Assembly (NCBI GenBank): GCA_023362775.1
Contig: JALMGJ010000011.1
Coordinates: forward strand, 16,790,001-16,854,000
Direction of reading: 5' to 3'
Length of the DNA: 64,000 bases
Source of the DNA: Charina bottae
Taxonomy: Eukaryota; Chordata; Lepidosauria; Squamata; Charinaidae
Positions 1 to 10,900 of this stretch are shown here, piece by piece; position 1 is the first letter of the stretch; each line of letters starts with the position of its first letter. The notes below the pieces were generated by a model, which was not told the DNA's origin, searched no databases, and saw only the letters and a list, made by a program, of their open reading frames with translations. A program made the translations under genes and the position numbers.

Positions 1-712
1 AATACTAAGGCAAGCTGGATTGGAAGAAGATGAGTGTGGAATCTGATGACACTACTCAGATAGCCAAAAATGCCAAGGATACGCAAACTCTAGTAATAAA
101 AATCAAGGACCACAGTGAAAAAATGGGACTACAATTAAATATAAAAAAGACCATACTAATGACAACAGGTAGAACAACCAGTTTTAGAATTGGCGATGAA
201 GATATCAAAGTTGTGGATCAACCATCATCAGTAAAGGAACAAGCAGTCAAGAAATATGCTGCAAACTAGCACATGGTAGAACAGCCATGAAGGCCTTGGA
301 AAAAGTATTCAAATGCTGTGATGTTTCTATACCTACAAAGATCAGAATCGTGCAAGCCGTGGTATTCTCTGTGACACTCTATGGAGCGAAAGTTGGACAT
401 TAAAGAAGCAGCATAGGAAGAGTCTTGAAACTTTTGAACTTCAGTGTTGGAGAAGACTCCTGAGAATACTGTGGACAGCCATGAAAATAAATAAATCGTT
501 CATCAAACAAATCAACCCAGAATTCTCACTTCAGGCACAAATGGCCTGGCTCAAATTATTCTCCTTTGGACATATTATTGGAAGACCTAGCTCTCTAGAG
601 GAGGCTGTAATGCTGGGAAGGTTAGGAAGAAAGAGGAGAAGAGGGTAACCAGTAGCAAGAGTGATAGACTCAGTTACAGTGGCAATGAGAGCACCATTGG
701 AAGGCCTGAATG
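1..712 (+). pseudogene. RTE-clade LINE ORF remnant (non-BovB), 3' half
   Basis: This is the degenerate C-terminal part of a reverse-transcriptase ORF. A readable piece at 30-269 contains the palm-to-thumb motif GLQLNIKK. Downstream frames give RPSSLEEA followed by a MLG-R-RR pattern, the same landmarks seen near the BovB ORF end (MRRQDTLEKKLMLG). The catalytic YADD region is missing: the reading goes from a GLEEDECG-like segment straight into SDDTTQ, so this copy is RT-dead. It is interrupted by the LTR element at 713 and resumes at 5764. Copy B at 45567-46275 shows the uninterrupted version. The family resembles BovB but is clearly distinct from it. Confidence 0.8.
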
Positions 713-1394
713 TGTTAGAGTTCTTGTGTTGCCCTGGCGAATTATTCCTGTACAAAGCACAGCATTCTCATGGTGACGTGAACGCCAGGTGGCTAGATAA
801 AAACAATCACGTGTGTATTGTTATGACTAGTGCCCACACAAGCACTGGATCTTCCCATGGGAACTAATCCTCCTGATTTCCTTCTGTGGGAAGCCTTGCC
901 CAGGCCCCCCTGAGCAAGGAGGGGGGGAACTCAGTGCGTAGATGCAGCAGGCCATGCTATGTGCTTTGAGGCCTAGTGTGTGTAACAGCTAACATCCAGC
1001 CAATCAGAAAGCTGGAAGAACTGAATATACAACCATGCAAAATGGTGTTCTATGTCTTCTTGATTTCTAGTGTCTTTTAGCCATGTAGTTCTTCACGTGT
1101 TCACTTCCCGTGGACTGGGCAGAGTGTGCTATGCCTGGCTCTGGGTATAGGCCATGGCAGGAACTCTGGCCCTGGGATCAATACACGGAACTCTGCTTAT
1201 AAGTTTGTTTTAGTTTTTCCTTTTACAATGATGTATCTTGTATATTCATCTTTTTCATTTTTGCGATAATGTGATTGCATATACATTATTGCCTTATGCT
1301 ATCAGTAAACACTGTTGGACCTAACAAGCTGCATTCTTGTCTGTTTATTCTCAAGCCTCGGTTTTTCCCCTTTAAGCCAGCGTATAACCCATCA
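713..1394 (+). repeat. 5' LTR of copia-type element
   Basis: Terminal repeat of 682 bp with TG...CA ends. It matches 5078-5758 with only a few differences. The orientation is set by the primer site directly after it and the purine tract before the other LTR. Confidence 0.92.
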
Positions 1395-1408
1395 GGTTAT
1401 GGGCCCAG
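1395..1408 (+). other. Primer-binding site, half-tRNA initiator Met type
   Basis: GGTTATGGGCCCAG follows the 5' LTR immediately. It is complementary to the anticodon stem-loop of vertebrate initiator tRNA-Met (CTGGGCCCATAACC). Priming from an internal tRNA-iMet fragment is known from Drosophila copia and Ty5, and supports assignment to Ty1/copia rather than gypsy or ERV. Confidence 0.8.
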
Positions 1409-1512
1409 AGAGAAATTTGCGTTTTCTTTGCTGCGTTGGACCTGGCTGTAAAAGGGAGTTTGTTTTTAGAGGCTGGTTTCGGAATAAACATGTTTTCTTT
1501 GAGTGGTCAGCA

Positions 1513-2052
1513 ATGGCTGAACAGTATCTGGTCAGTCTGCCATTTGAGGCTTTAGATGGCACAAATTATCTGACCTGGTGTGTGGAGATGGAATCATTCT
1601 TTTTGCAAGAAGATTTGTGGCAGTATGTGGCAAATCCACCTCCAGAGGGTTCTCTCTGAAGAAGTGCAAGCATGTTTGGACTGTGCTTATGGCATTTTTT
1701 GCTTTTGGGACTCAACTCCTCTGAATGGAATTATATCAGCTACTCCAGAACTGCAAAATGAGAGCTGAGAAGCTGTTGGAGCCTTTAAAACACAGTGGAG
1801 CTCTGTTGCCCTTGGTGGTCTATTAAGACAGCTTTATAGTTTGAAGCTGCAACCGGTGAGACTGTGATGACCCACCTTGGTGAGTTCAAGACTTTGTTTG
1901 CTGCATTTGAACAGGAAGGCTTGCTTTTCTGGCACTGTGAAAAAGCATGCGTGATTTTGTCAAGCCTGGAGCTACTGGTCGAGAAAGCAACGACGACGCT
2001 ATCTCCCTGCGACCCTGTGGATTATTTTACAAGCCACTTCCAGGATTCCTGA
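1513..2052 (+). pseudogene. copia-type Gag remnant
   Basis: An ORF from the ATG at 1513 reads 48 residues to a stop at 1657-1659. It includes LDGTNYLTWCVEMESFF and a following LW, the conserved N-terminal Gag signature of Ty1/copia elements (F-G-NY-W-M-L-LW). Downstream, other frames (about 1580-1768 and 1864-2052) carry Gag-like pieces such as HLGEFKTLF, so the gene is frameshifted. No zinc knuckle is seen. The product, if any, would be truncated. Confidence 0.65.
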
Positions 2053-5000
2053 GAATTCCTAACAGAGTGTTCCAGCTGAAGTAAAACCTGGTATGGAATT
2101 TACATTTGCCGTGGTTTGCTGTGATTCTGGAAGGCTGTTCCCTGCCCCGATGTCCAGCGGATGCTGTCAGTGCAAGAAGCCCGATTTACGAATGGAGGGG
2201 AAACCAGAAGCCAGAAGCCAGATGCCAGCTAACCAATGAATCCGAGTCTTCTACTCTGCCGGACTGCTATGTGTAAGCATTTGCAGAGTTCTGTTTTTGA
2301 ATTCGGCTGGCTGTAAAGTTTGTAAAGATGGACGGTTATTGTTACAAATGTCAGCCTTGAGTTCAACAAGTCATTTTAGCTGCTAATTCTGTGTAAGAAT
2401 GTGTGTGTATACACTTGTTTTTCTCTCCTCAGTGTTCCAGCCCTGGTCAAGTCTGAGCGCAGGTGCTGAATGTTTCATTGCGATATGAAACTGCTTGTGT
2501 TGAGGTTGAGTGTGTTAGAGACAAACCTGTAACATCAAGTGTGTGAGATGCTGTGGAGATTGTGTGGACAGGACATTGTGTATTTAATGTTTCCCCACAT
2601 CATAAATGCATCCATAAAGTTTTCACAAAGTACTGGGGTATTCCTGGATGGGAAAGTGTGTCTCAGATAGCCAAATGCATTCTGAGTTAGAACCCAGGAA
2701 ATGTGCAAAAGTTTCTTGATTGTACTGTGTGTAAACAATTTAAATCAGAACTGTGTCTGTTACTAGGCAAAGTGACAGAGTGTTAACTAGACCATTTCAG
2801 TTGGTTCATAGAGACCTAGTTAGCCCCCATGTCCCAAGTAATGGTGGGGTGCGAGTTTCATGTTCCTTCTGGTTGATGATCATACCTGCTTGTGTTGTTG
2901 CTACTTGTTGAAGTCTAAAGCGAAGGTCTGTGCTCGCTTTGAAGTGTATGTAGCAAGAGTAGGATGAAAATATGGTCAGTTCCAGTCAGATTGTAGTGGA
3001 GTGTTCCTGAGCCATGTGTTCTAGAATTGGCTTTGTAGGAAAGTATTCTCCCAAAGACTTGCCAATGTTGGAATTCTTGCTGAGTGTTGGTGTTGTGAAT
3101 ACCATTAAAAATAGCCTGCTGTTAGTTGCTCAGGTGCCATCCCATGTCTGGGGAGAGGCTGCCTTGACTGCAGTGTGTTTCAACTAACAGGTTGCAGAAT
3201 TCAACTGTAAAAAGAAGTTCATTATTTTTCTTTGGTATGGCAAGCGCCCTTCACTGAAGTACCTGCATGTCTGTGAAACATTTGCGTGTGTTCACAACCC
3301 CAGGTCACAGAGAAGGAAGAACCAAGGAAGCAGAATGCTTCAGGTTGTTGGTTGTTGGTTGTTGATTAAAATCCAAGGCTTATCGGTGTTTCATTAAGCC
3401 ATGGTCAAATCCAAATCTCCAGAAGTGCTTTATTTTTAAGCAGCCTACTGGTTGGGAAAGGTTGTATGCTAAGGTTGCAGAAGTGTTGCTGCATTGCTAG
3501 TGTAAACCCCCTGTCCATAGTTCAGTAGATGGGCAAAAAAACCAGTTTAGGTTTCTTCTGTTCCCCAGTCTCTGAGTGTGAAAAGGGCCCCTCAGGTGAA
3601 GGAAGTGGAAATTTCACCTGGGCAGTTGCAGGGCCTGGAGGGGGAGTCAGGTAGTGGAAGCAAAGAAGACGGTGATGTGGAAAGCACAGTGGTCATTCCT
3701 CATGGGTCCTCTTATTCCAGGGTGTGAAGCCTGACAGATTTGAGATTTAGCAGGTGACTGTGTCAAGTTGCCTGAGAAAACCCAGTCTTTGCTAGATGTG
3801 TTGCTCCTGCCTTTGAGAGGCAAGAAGAACATTGGAACACAGCTGTGGATAGTCAGTTTAAGTTTTGGTGAAGTGTTAAAAGTAACCAACCTGTCTTTTG
3901 TTTTAGTAAGCTGTAGGTTCCAGATGAGTGTTCAGAAAGACATTTCTTTCTGATAATACTCTGCAGTGTAAAGCCAGTGTTGCCCAGGGATTTGTTCACA
4001 AGAAGGAGTTTGTGAACTGTGGATCTAGTGTATGCACCCACAGCTAGGCCAGAATATTTACGTGTGGTGCGTTTTCTGGTTGCGTAGCGTGGAAACAGGT
4101 GTCCATTTACATATTGTGATGTTGGCACAGCATATTTTAATATAGATCTCCCTGAAACAGTGTGTGTAAGGCAAGCGTTTTGGCTCTACCTGTGTGACAG
4201 TTCCCAAACAATTCATTGACTTAACAGGGTGCTTTATGGATTTTAAAGCAGGCCAGTCATTAATAGCATGGTGCAGATGCTAACTGGGATGTGTAGAACG
4301 TGCTGTTTTCTGTGGTACATAAGAAAGTGTAGAAGTTTGTGTAGGACTTCTTACTTATGTGAGTTGTTTTTTGCTTAGAAACTGAAGTTTTCCACCTTGT
4401 ATAAGAATTTGTCAGTCAGCTGAGGTAAGAATTCCAGCTGAAGGAGTAAAGCACAAATTCAAACATTTATCTTGGTGTTGAAGGTACAAAAGCCCAGAAC
4501 AGAGAATCCTATGGTTCTTGAGAGTGTCAAATGACAGAGTGTTACAGAGTGTCATTTGTGTAAAGGAAGCTTATCCTTAATTCGTTGTACAGTATATCAC
4601 TCTGCAGTAATGCAGTGGACATACCCTGAATTAGTTTTGCCCAGGTAGAGTACCAAGCCTGCGAGCTTGCAAAGGGGTGAAACAGTCCTGCGATTTTCTT
4701 AAAATCAAAACCCTTTGCTTCAAACAGAGCAGCTAGCAGGATTGGAATTCCTTATCTATGCCAGCTGCAATTTTCGCAAAGGAGGGGACAGGACGTTTGA
4801 GGGCAATGTTTTTCTGTTTCTCTGTACTGTTTCTGTTCCTGCATAATTTGTATTATTATATATTTGTATGTATCTGAATAAAACATTGCATGAAGTGTAT
4901 ATTGTGCATTATACATATGTGTAACAAGTGTTTTTAAACCATTTTCTAGTGTTGATGACTATTGGTTGTAAAAACTGTAACTTGAATAGTGTGATTATTA

Positions 5001-5068
5001 CATACATTAACCTTTGTTTTTCTTGTTTCTGTAAAAATGTTTGTTACTCCCATTGTACAGAAATAATT
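2053..5068 (+). other. Non-coding interior of the LTR element
   Basis: About 3 kb with no reading frame above roughly 90 codons and no recognisable pol motif (no D-D-E integrase, no YVDD). It is rich in GTGTG-type words. It may be a replaced or captured interior, as in large non-autonomous LTR derivatives. Its origin is not recognised. Confidence 0.6.
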
Positions 5069-5077
5069 CGGGAGGGG
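5069..5077 (+). other. Polypurine tract
   Basis: The G-rich run CGGGAGGGG abuts the TG start of the 3' LTR, where plus-strand synthesis is primed in LTR retrotransposons. Confidence 0.7.
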
Positions 5078-5758
5078 TGTTAGAGTTCTTGTGTTGCCCT
5101 GGCGAATTATTCCTGTACAAAGCACAGCGTTCTCATGGTGACGTGAACGCCAGGTGGCTAGATAACAACAATCACGTGTGTATTGTTATGACTAGTGCCC
5201 ACACAAGCACTGGATCTTCCCATGGGAACTAATCCTCCTGATTTCCTTCTGTGGGAAGCCTTGCCCAGGCCCCCCTGAGCAAGGAGGGGGGGAACTCAGT
5301 GCGTAGATGCAGCAGGCCATGCTATGTGCTTTGAGGCCTAGTGTGTGTAACAGCTAACATCCAGCCAATCAGAAAGCTGGAAGAACTGAATATACAACCA
5401 TGCAAAATGGTGTTCTATGTCTTCTTGATTTCTAGTGTCTTTTAGCCATGTAGTTCTTCACGTGTTCACTTCCCGTGGACTGGGCAGAGTGTGCTATGCC
5501 TGGCTCTGGGTATAGGCCATGGCAGGAACTCTGGCCCTGGGATCAATACACGGAACTCTGCTTATAAGTTTGTTTTTGTTTTTCCTTTTACAATGATGTA
5601 TCTTGTATATTCATCTTTTTCATTTTTGCGATAATGTGATTGTATATACATTATTGCCTTATGCTATCAGAAACACTGTTGGCCCTAACAAGCTGCATTC
5701 TTGTCTGTTTATTCTCAAGCCTCGGTTTTTCCCCTTTAAGCCAGCGTATATCCCATCA
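5078..5758 (+). repeat. 3' LTR of copia-type element
   Basis: 681 bp, the partner of 713-1394. It is followed by GAATG, the same five bases that precede the 5' LTR. It then rejoins the RTE sequence seen uninterrupted in copy B. Confidence 0.92.
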
Positions 5759-5763
5759 GAATG

Positions 5764-6005
5764 AACAGGTTAGGGACAGATTGTTGTGGAGAAAATGTAT
5801 CTCTGTGCTACAGCAAGAGTCAACAATGACTTGATGGCACATAATCAATATTTTTGGTCCGAATTTTAGAACAGTGCAAGATAAATTTTGATCAGTTTTA
5901 AAGCAATGTAATAATTTTATATATTTATTTATTTTAATGGGATTTATTTATTTATTTATTTATTTTATTATTTCAATTTATATGATCGCCCATCTCCCCT
6001 AGTCG
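5764..6005 (+). repeat. RTE 3' end followed by TTTA-rich repeat tail
   Basis: The interrupted RTE resumes and ends near 5850 with CTTGATGGCACATAATCAAT, the 3' terminus also seen (inverted) beside GATT runs at 15142 and 38075. From about 5915 a TTTA microsatellite leads into a short element end (ATATGATCGCCCATCTCCCC) resembling the 3' tail of L2-type LINEs or SINEs on the minus strand. Copy B has the same at 46275-46525. Confidence 0.6.
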
Positions 6006-7662
6006 GGGATACTGCTTCATTTTAAAAAAGTTAACTGCCTTTATGAAGTGGTGTATAAAAAATTATACAATGAATATACTGGTGATAGGATCTTCAAATA
6101 ATCAGTAATTCAATCAAACAAACAAAAAATAAACAAACCAACAGTCTCATGCCATGAATCTCACATATCTCACAAAAATGGGACTCCGTTTTTGAGCCAG
6201 GAGGAAATGGAAACCCACAGGATAAGCACCTTTTAGCTTCAAATTTTCACCATAGTTTCAGTCAGAAAATGTTCACACATGAGGGTTTTAATGAAAACTG
6301 CCATAGCCTGGTCTTGTTCTTTGTGGTAAGGAGTTTTTAGAAATTATAAATTATTTCAGCAATAAAGACCTTGTTGGAGGCTCACTACATCCTGGATATC
6401 TTTCTTCACTTTCAGAACATTTGCTGTTGTAAGTGGTATAGCAGTGTTTTCAAGCTGAGTAATTCTTGTTTTGTGTGACTCAGTTCCATCTCTGTTTTTT
6501 ATCTAACACCCAGGATGACTCCAGACTGGGCTATAGTATAATGCAATAAAGTAAAGGCTCAAATATCTTGTTTTGTGCTGTCCTATAGGTGGTGATCAGC
6601 TTCTGGGAATCTACAGGGAGGGAACCTTCACACCAACAGTTCAACCATATTCTCTTAGGAGTTATTTGAGTTGTACATTTGTCCACCTTGGAGAGGGTGA
6701 TATTAAATGCAGAAGTGAATACCAGAGATCAATCCACCAGAGATTCCTCAGATGAACAATGGGAAAAGTCTGTCCAGAAAACTCAATTCTTTCCAAGAAT
6801 CGATGGCAATATGGAAACATTGTCAGTTCTGGCCAAAACACAATTGAAACAGGGGAGAAGGGTCAAGAAACTCCTTCTCTGATTAAAAGACCACTTAGTC
6901 CAGTGGTTCTTAAACTGGGGGTAATTATCTCCAAAGGGGCAATTTGGGCATATCCTGGGGTTAATCGAGTCAATTGTATTTGCTTGTTTGTGAGTAGAGA
7001 ATCCAGTTTGAGTTTGGGACTTTCACTGTGGGTTTCTTGTTGTTTTTTTGGTGGGGGGGGGGCGTGGAATGAGATTATTTGAGACCAGGAAAGAGGGTAA
7101 TTGGGTTAAATAGTTTAAGGATCACTGACTTAGTCACTTGCAAGTCTTTCAGAACTGGAGAAGGTTGGAAGTTGGAAATAGTACCAGCTGAGAAAGTTGG
7201 ATCAATTACGTAACATCCAGTGCATATCATTGGACTTACTATAACCCTGCTTTAGCCATGTACAAGTAGCACAAACATCTTTATCACTAGATCTTCAGGG
7301 ACCTCAGGTGATTATTTGCTCTATAATTATCAAAATAACTGTGTTCCAGTTCTGTTTCTTTGGAGGTATCAAAGCTGCATGAAGATTTCTGGGGACAAAA
7401 GGGAAAGTAAGGCAATATCCAAACAGTAGCTGCATCTGCGCAATCCTTTTTAAAGACCCTTTGTAATTCACTTTGTCCCACAGAAATCTCAGAGTTTAGC
7501 TGCAAAAAGCAAAGAATTGCCATTTGCAGTTTTAACAATTCATCCTTTTTTTACTTTTTTTTTTAAAAAAAAAACAGCTTCATTCTTTTGCATGGAGATT
7601 TCCCCTTAGCTCTGCTTGTGACAAAGGTTACTTGCTGTGGTCACAGCTACTTTTTGGTGACC
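6006..7662 (+). other. Upstream region of V2R copy A
   Basis: 5' flank of the V2R gene. It holds one hAT MITE (6901-7127) and otherwise no coding frame I can identify. An A/T-rich stretch at 7545-7575 lies about 100 bp before the ATG, but no unambiguous TATA box is visible. Apart from the insertions noted in copy B (46575-50672), the flank matches copy B closely. Confidence 0.5.
6901..7127 (+). mobile_element. hAT-type MITE, copy A
   Basis: 227-bp non-coding element with inverted ends CAGTGGTTCTTAAACT and, inverted, CAGTGATCCTTAAACT. It is flanked by a perfect 8-bp target duplication ACTTAGTC at 6893-6900 and 7128-7135. An 8-bp duplication and CAG ends are diagnostic of hAT. It contains a G-run near 7050. 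Orientation is arbitrary. Confidence 0.88.
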
Positions 7663-7901
7663 ATGTATTTAAGCAGGTGGGGTGGTGGCTCAAGACTGCT
7701 GGCCTTTCAAACTCTTTTGCTCGTCCTTTCTGAGAATGTCAGTGAGACTTTGAAATCCATCTGCATCCAGCCCTCCAAAGCTCCAGGAGAATTTTCTACA
7801 TCCAGAACTGAGGTGACATTTGGGGGGTTTTCTTCCTTTATATTTAAATTTGAGACCTCTCACAGTTTCACAAAACAGTCAGAGTTTGAAAAAACTGGAA
7901 T
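7663..7901 (+). CDS. V2R copy A exon 1: signal peptide and N-terminus
   Basis: Starts [16 protein letters not shown] with a hydrophobic core, then a variable linker and [12 protein letters not shown], which aligns with [13 protein letters not shown] in exon 1 of the minus-strand V2R. It ends AAT|GTAAGT in phase 2. The split codon becomes ATG (Met) with the first G of exon 2. Confidence 0.88.
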
Positions 7902-10900
7902 GTAAGTACAGCTTTCTTCTTTGAATTATGTGTATTACATCTTCAGAGAAAAATTATGAGTGTTACATTTGTTAGAACTGATCTAAAAAGGTAAAGGCCA
8001 CATTTGTGCAGTCGTGTCCGACTCTAGGGGCCGGTGCTCATCTCCGTTTGTTAGCCAAAGAGCCAGCGTTGTCCAAAGTTGCTTCCACGGTCATGTGGCC
8101 GGCATGACGTGCGCAGAATGCTGTTACCTACCCACCAAAGTGGCACCTATTCATCTACTTGCATTTGCATGCTTTCGAATTGCTAGGTCGGCAATAGGTT
8201 GCTGGGGCTAGTGCAGGAGCTCACTCCGTCACGCAGGACTAGGGATTCAAACCTCTGAACTTGTGATCTTCTGATCGACAAGCCTGGCATCTTACCCGCT
8301 GAGCCACCACAAGTAGTAAATCTGATCCAACCTGGTGCTTCAGGGTTTCAGCCCTGCAAGGCAGACCTGACTAAGAAACCAATGCTATATAGGTCAGGGC
8401 TACTTTTAATGGAACAGCTATCGGAACAGAATCTTGCAAGTCTGAATGTTCTTCACCCTCCCTCACTTTATCTTCATGTGAACTAGGCAGGGAGTTGTCT
8501 GAGATGTTTTCTGAACTTAGTTTCTTGGCCCGGGCTCAAGCTCTGCTAATCTCAGCATTGCCTTGGTAGTTGGAGTGAAACGTTTCCACTGAGAAAATAG
8601 AAATCCAGTTGACATGATTCAAGCCACAGACTGTTCCACCTGGATGACTGAGAACCTTCATCGACATATTGCCTTGGTAGTTGTTTTTCCTGTCCTTCAA
8701 GGCCACTCCCCATTCAATAATAGGTAGAGCATTACAACTGGTAAAGATCAAGTACATTCTGGTAATGGGAAAGGCACAGGATTAAATGACTGCCCATTTG
8801 GCCAGAAAGAATCCTTTCTAGCTCACTAAGGATTGAAATCCTTGGCTCCTATTCTGTTACTACAATATCAGCAACTTTTGAGTTCATCAGATTAATGTGC
8901 ACACAGTCTCTTCCAGTAAAATCTAAAATTAATCCTCTGTACATAAATTGGTGAAATTATTTATTTATTATTTATTTTATTTTTATCCCGCCTTTATTAT
9001 TTTTATGAACAACTCAAGGGGGCAAACATACCTAATACTCCTTCCTCCTCCTATTTTCCCCACAGCAACAACAAGGTTGAGGTGAGTTGGGCTGAGGTGA
9101 GTTGGGCTGATTGAGAGTGAGGTGAGTTGGGCTGAGAGAGAGTGACTGGCCCAGGGTCACTCAGCCGGCTTTCATGCCTAAGGTGGGACTCGAAATCTCA
9201 GTCTCCTGGTTTGCCATTGGCTCTTTCCTAGGGCTGAGAGAGAGGGACTGGCCCAAGGTCACCCAGCCGGCTTTCATGCCTAAGGCGGGACTAGAACTCA
9301 TGGACTCCTGGTTTGCCATTGGCTCCTTCCTAGGGCTGAGAGAGAGGGACAGGCCCAAGGTCACCCAGCCAGCTTTCATGCCTAAGGCGGGACTAGAACT
9401 CTCAGTATCCTGCTTTGCCATTGGCTCCTTCCTAGAGCTGAGAGACAGGGACTGGCCCAAGGTCACCCAGCCGGCTTTCATGCCTAAGGCAGGACTAGAA
9501 CTCATGGACTCCTGGTTTCTAGCCCAGCACCTTAACCACTAGACCAAACTGGCTTATTTACATTATTTACTTTATTTATTTACTTTATTTATTATTTATT
9601 TATTATTATTACATTATTTACAACTTGTTTGCTTTTTTTTCTGATATAATGATTTGTGGTTGTGCACTCTTATCTTAGGGTGATACTAAAGAACTACCAG
9701 CACCTTCTTTCCATGTATTTTGCCATTCATGAGATCAACCAGGACCTCAAGCTGTTACCCAACACCACACTAGGAATGGAGGTTTATGAAAACAATTTCA
9801 GTGTAAACCTTGCCAGTAAGAACATTATAGATCTTCTGTTTCTGAACCAAGGGAATCCCATCAACTTCAACTGTGTCAGAAGGAGCAGGAGGAAGCTCTT
9901 GGCTACCATTGGTGGCCTCACCTCCCCAAACTCCATCCACATGGCCCACATTTTGAACACCTACAAGATTCCACAGGTAGGAGGCTTTTTCACAGATTCT
10001 CTTGTAGTTGCAATAAATGATCAGCACTTCCCATGTCCTCTGTCCCCACATAATTTGGAAAGTTAAAAAACATTACTCAGTAAACTGAACAGCATCTCTT
10101 TTCTTGCCATGTATATTTTATTTTATCATTTTAATTATTTTTTTAAAAAAATCAAAGAAACTTCAGAATAAAAAATATTTCAAAATTCAGATATTTTGGC
10201 TTTGCATCCCAGTAACCCTTCAGAACAAGCACTGCCAGTTACATAAAGCAGAGGATCTGCAATCAGATGGCCACAAGTTATTTTGAATTTCCAGCCCAGG
10301 AATCCTAACTAGGATCGCCAAAGGCAAGAAAAGAATTCAACTTATGTTGGAGTTCCTTCTATAAATTTATAGAAAAGACTCAAAAAGTTCAATTGGGAAT
10401 TTAATGTAAATAATGTAAATAAGTTAGAGATTATAGTTGTTTATAAATATATGATGGAAACGATGGAGAGAAAGTAGGAAGTCCTTTATGTTTATGTCCT
10501 TTATTTATGTTATGTTATCTTATGTTATGTTATGTTATGTTATGTTATGTTATGTTATGTTACGTTATGTGTCAGATTTTGTTATTTATGTATTACTATA
10601 AAATAAAGAATTAAAAATTTAAAAAAAAATATCTCAAGGGCAACCCATTGCATGGAAGAAATTGTGAAAAACACAGAATGAGAAAATATAATTTGAATAA
10701 ATGGTAAAATAATTGTGATCAGAAAAAATGGACAGGGCCTAATAAAAATATTCAGGAAAAAAAAGCATCTTGGATAAAGATGGGTGTGGGGGACAATTTG
10801 AGAGTATTTTATTTGACACAGAAAAAAAGCCACCAAGGCTTTCACCTTCTCTGGCACAGGCATTCAATATACAAGGTGCCATATCAGGAGTTGTAAGACA

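Larger units (their letters stand above)
708..5763 (+). mobile_element. Ty1/copia-type LTR retrotransposon, non-autonomous, with GAATG target duplication
   Basis: Two near-identical 0.68-kb direct repeats (713-1394 and 5078-5758) start TGTTAG and end CCATCA. They flank a 3.7-kb interior. The 5-bp target duplication GAATG lies at 708-712 and 5759-5763, and copy B has the empty site near 46272. The primer site just after the 5' LTR matches the anticodon region of initiator tRNA-Met, as in copia. A short Gag-like ORF follows, but no protease, integrase or reverse transcriptase can be read, so the copy would depend on proteins supplied by another element. By eye the LTRs differ by about six substitutions and one indel, which suggests fairly recent insertion after the segmental duplication. 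Confidence 0.9.

Noticed and set aside
661..867. Small protein spanning 661-867 (and the similar one at 5041-5232)
   Set aside because: It straddles the RTE/LTR junction or sits in the LTR, and repeats only because the LTR repeats.
7588..7662. Upstream in-frame ATG (7588) as the V2R copy A start
   Set aside because: It would place 25 residues before the signal peptide. The copy B frame opens in the same way only because of the duplication.
9161..9542. Long repetitive reading frames on both strands over the 102-bp array (also 53742-54327)
   Set aside because: The unit length is a multiple of three and stop-free in one frame per strand, so open frames arise automatically. The sequence is SINE-derived and intronic.
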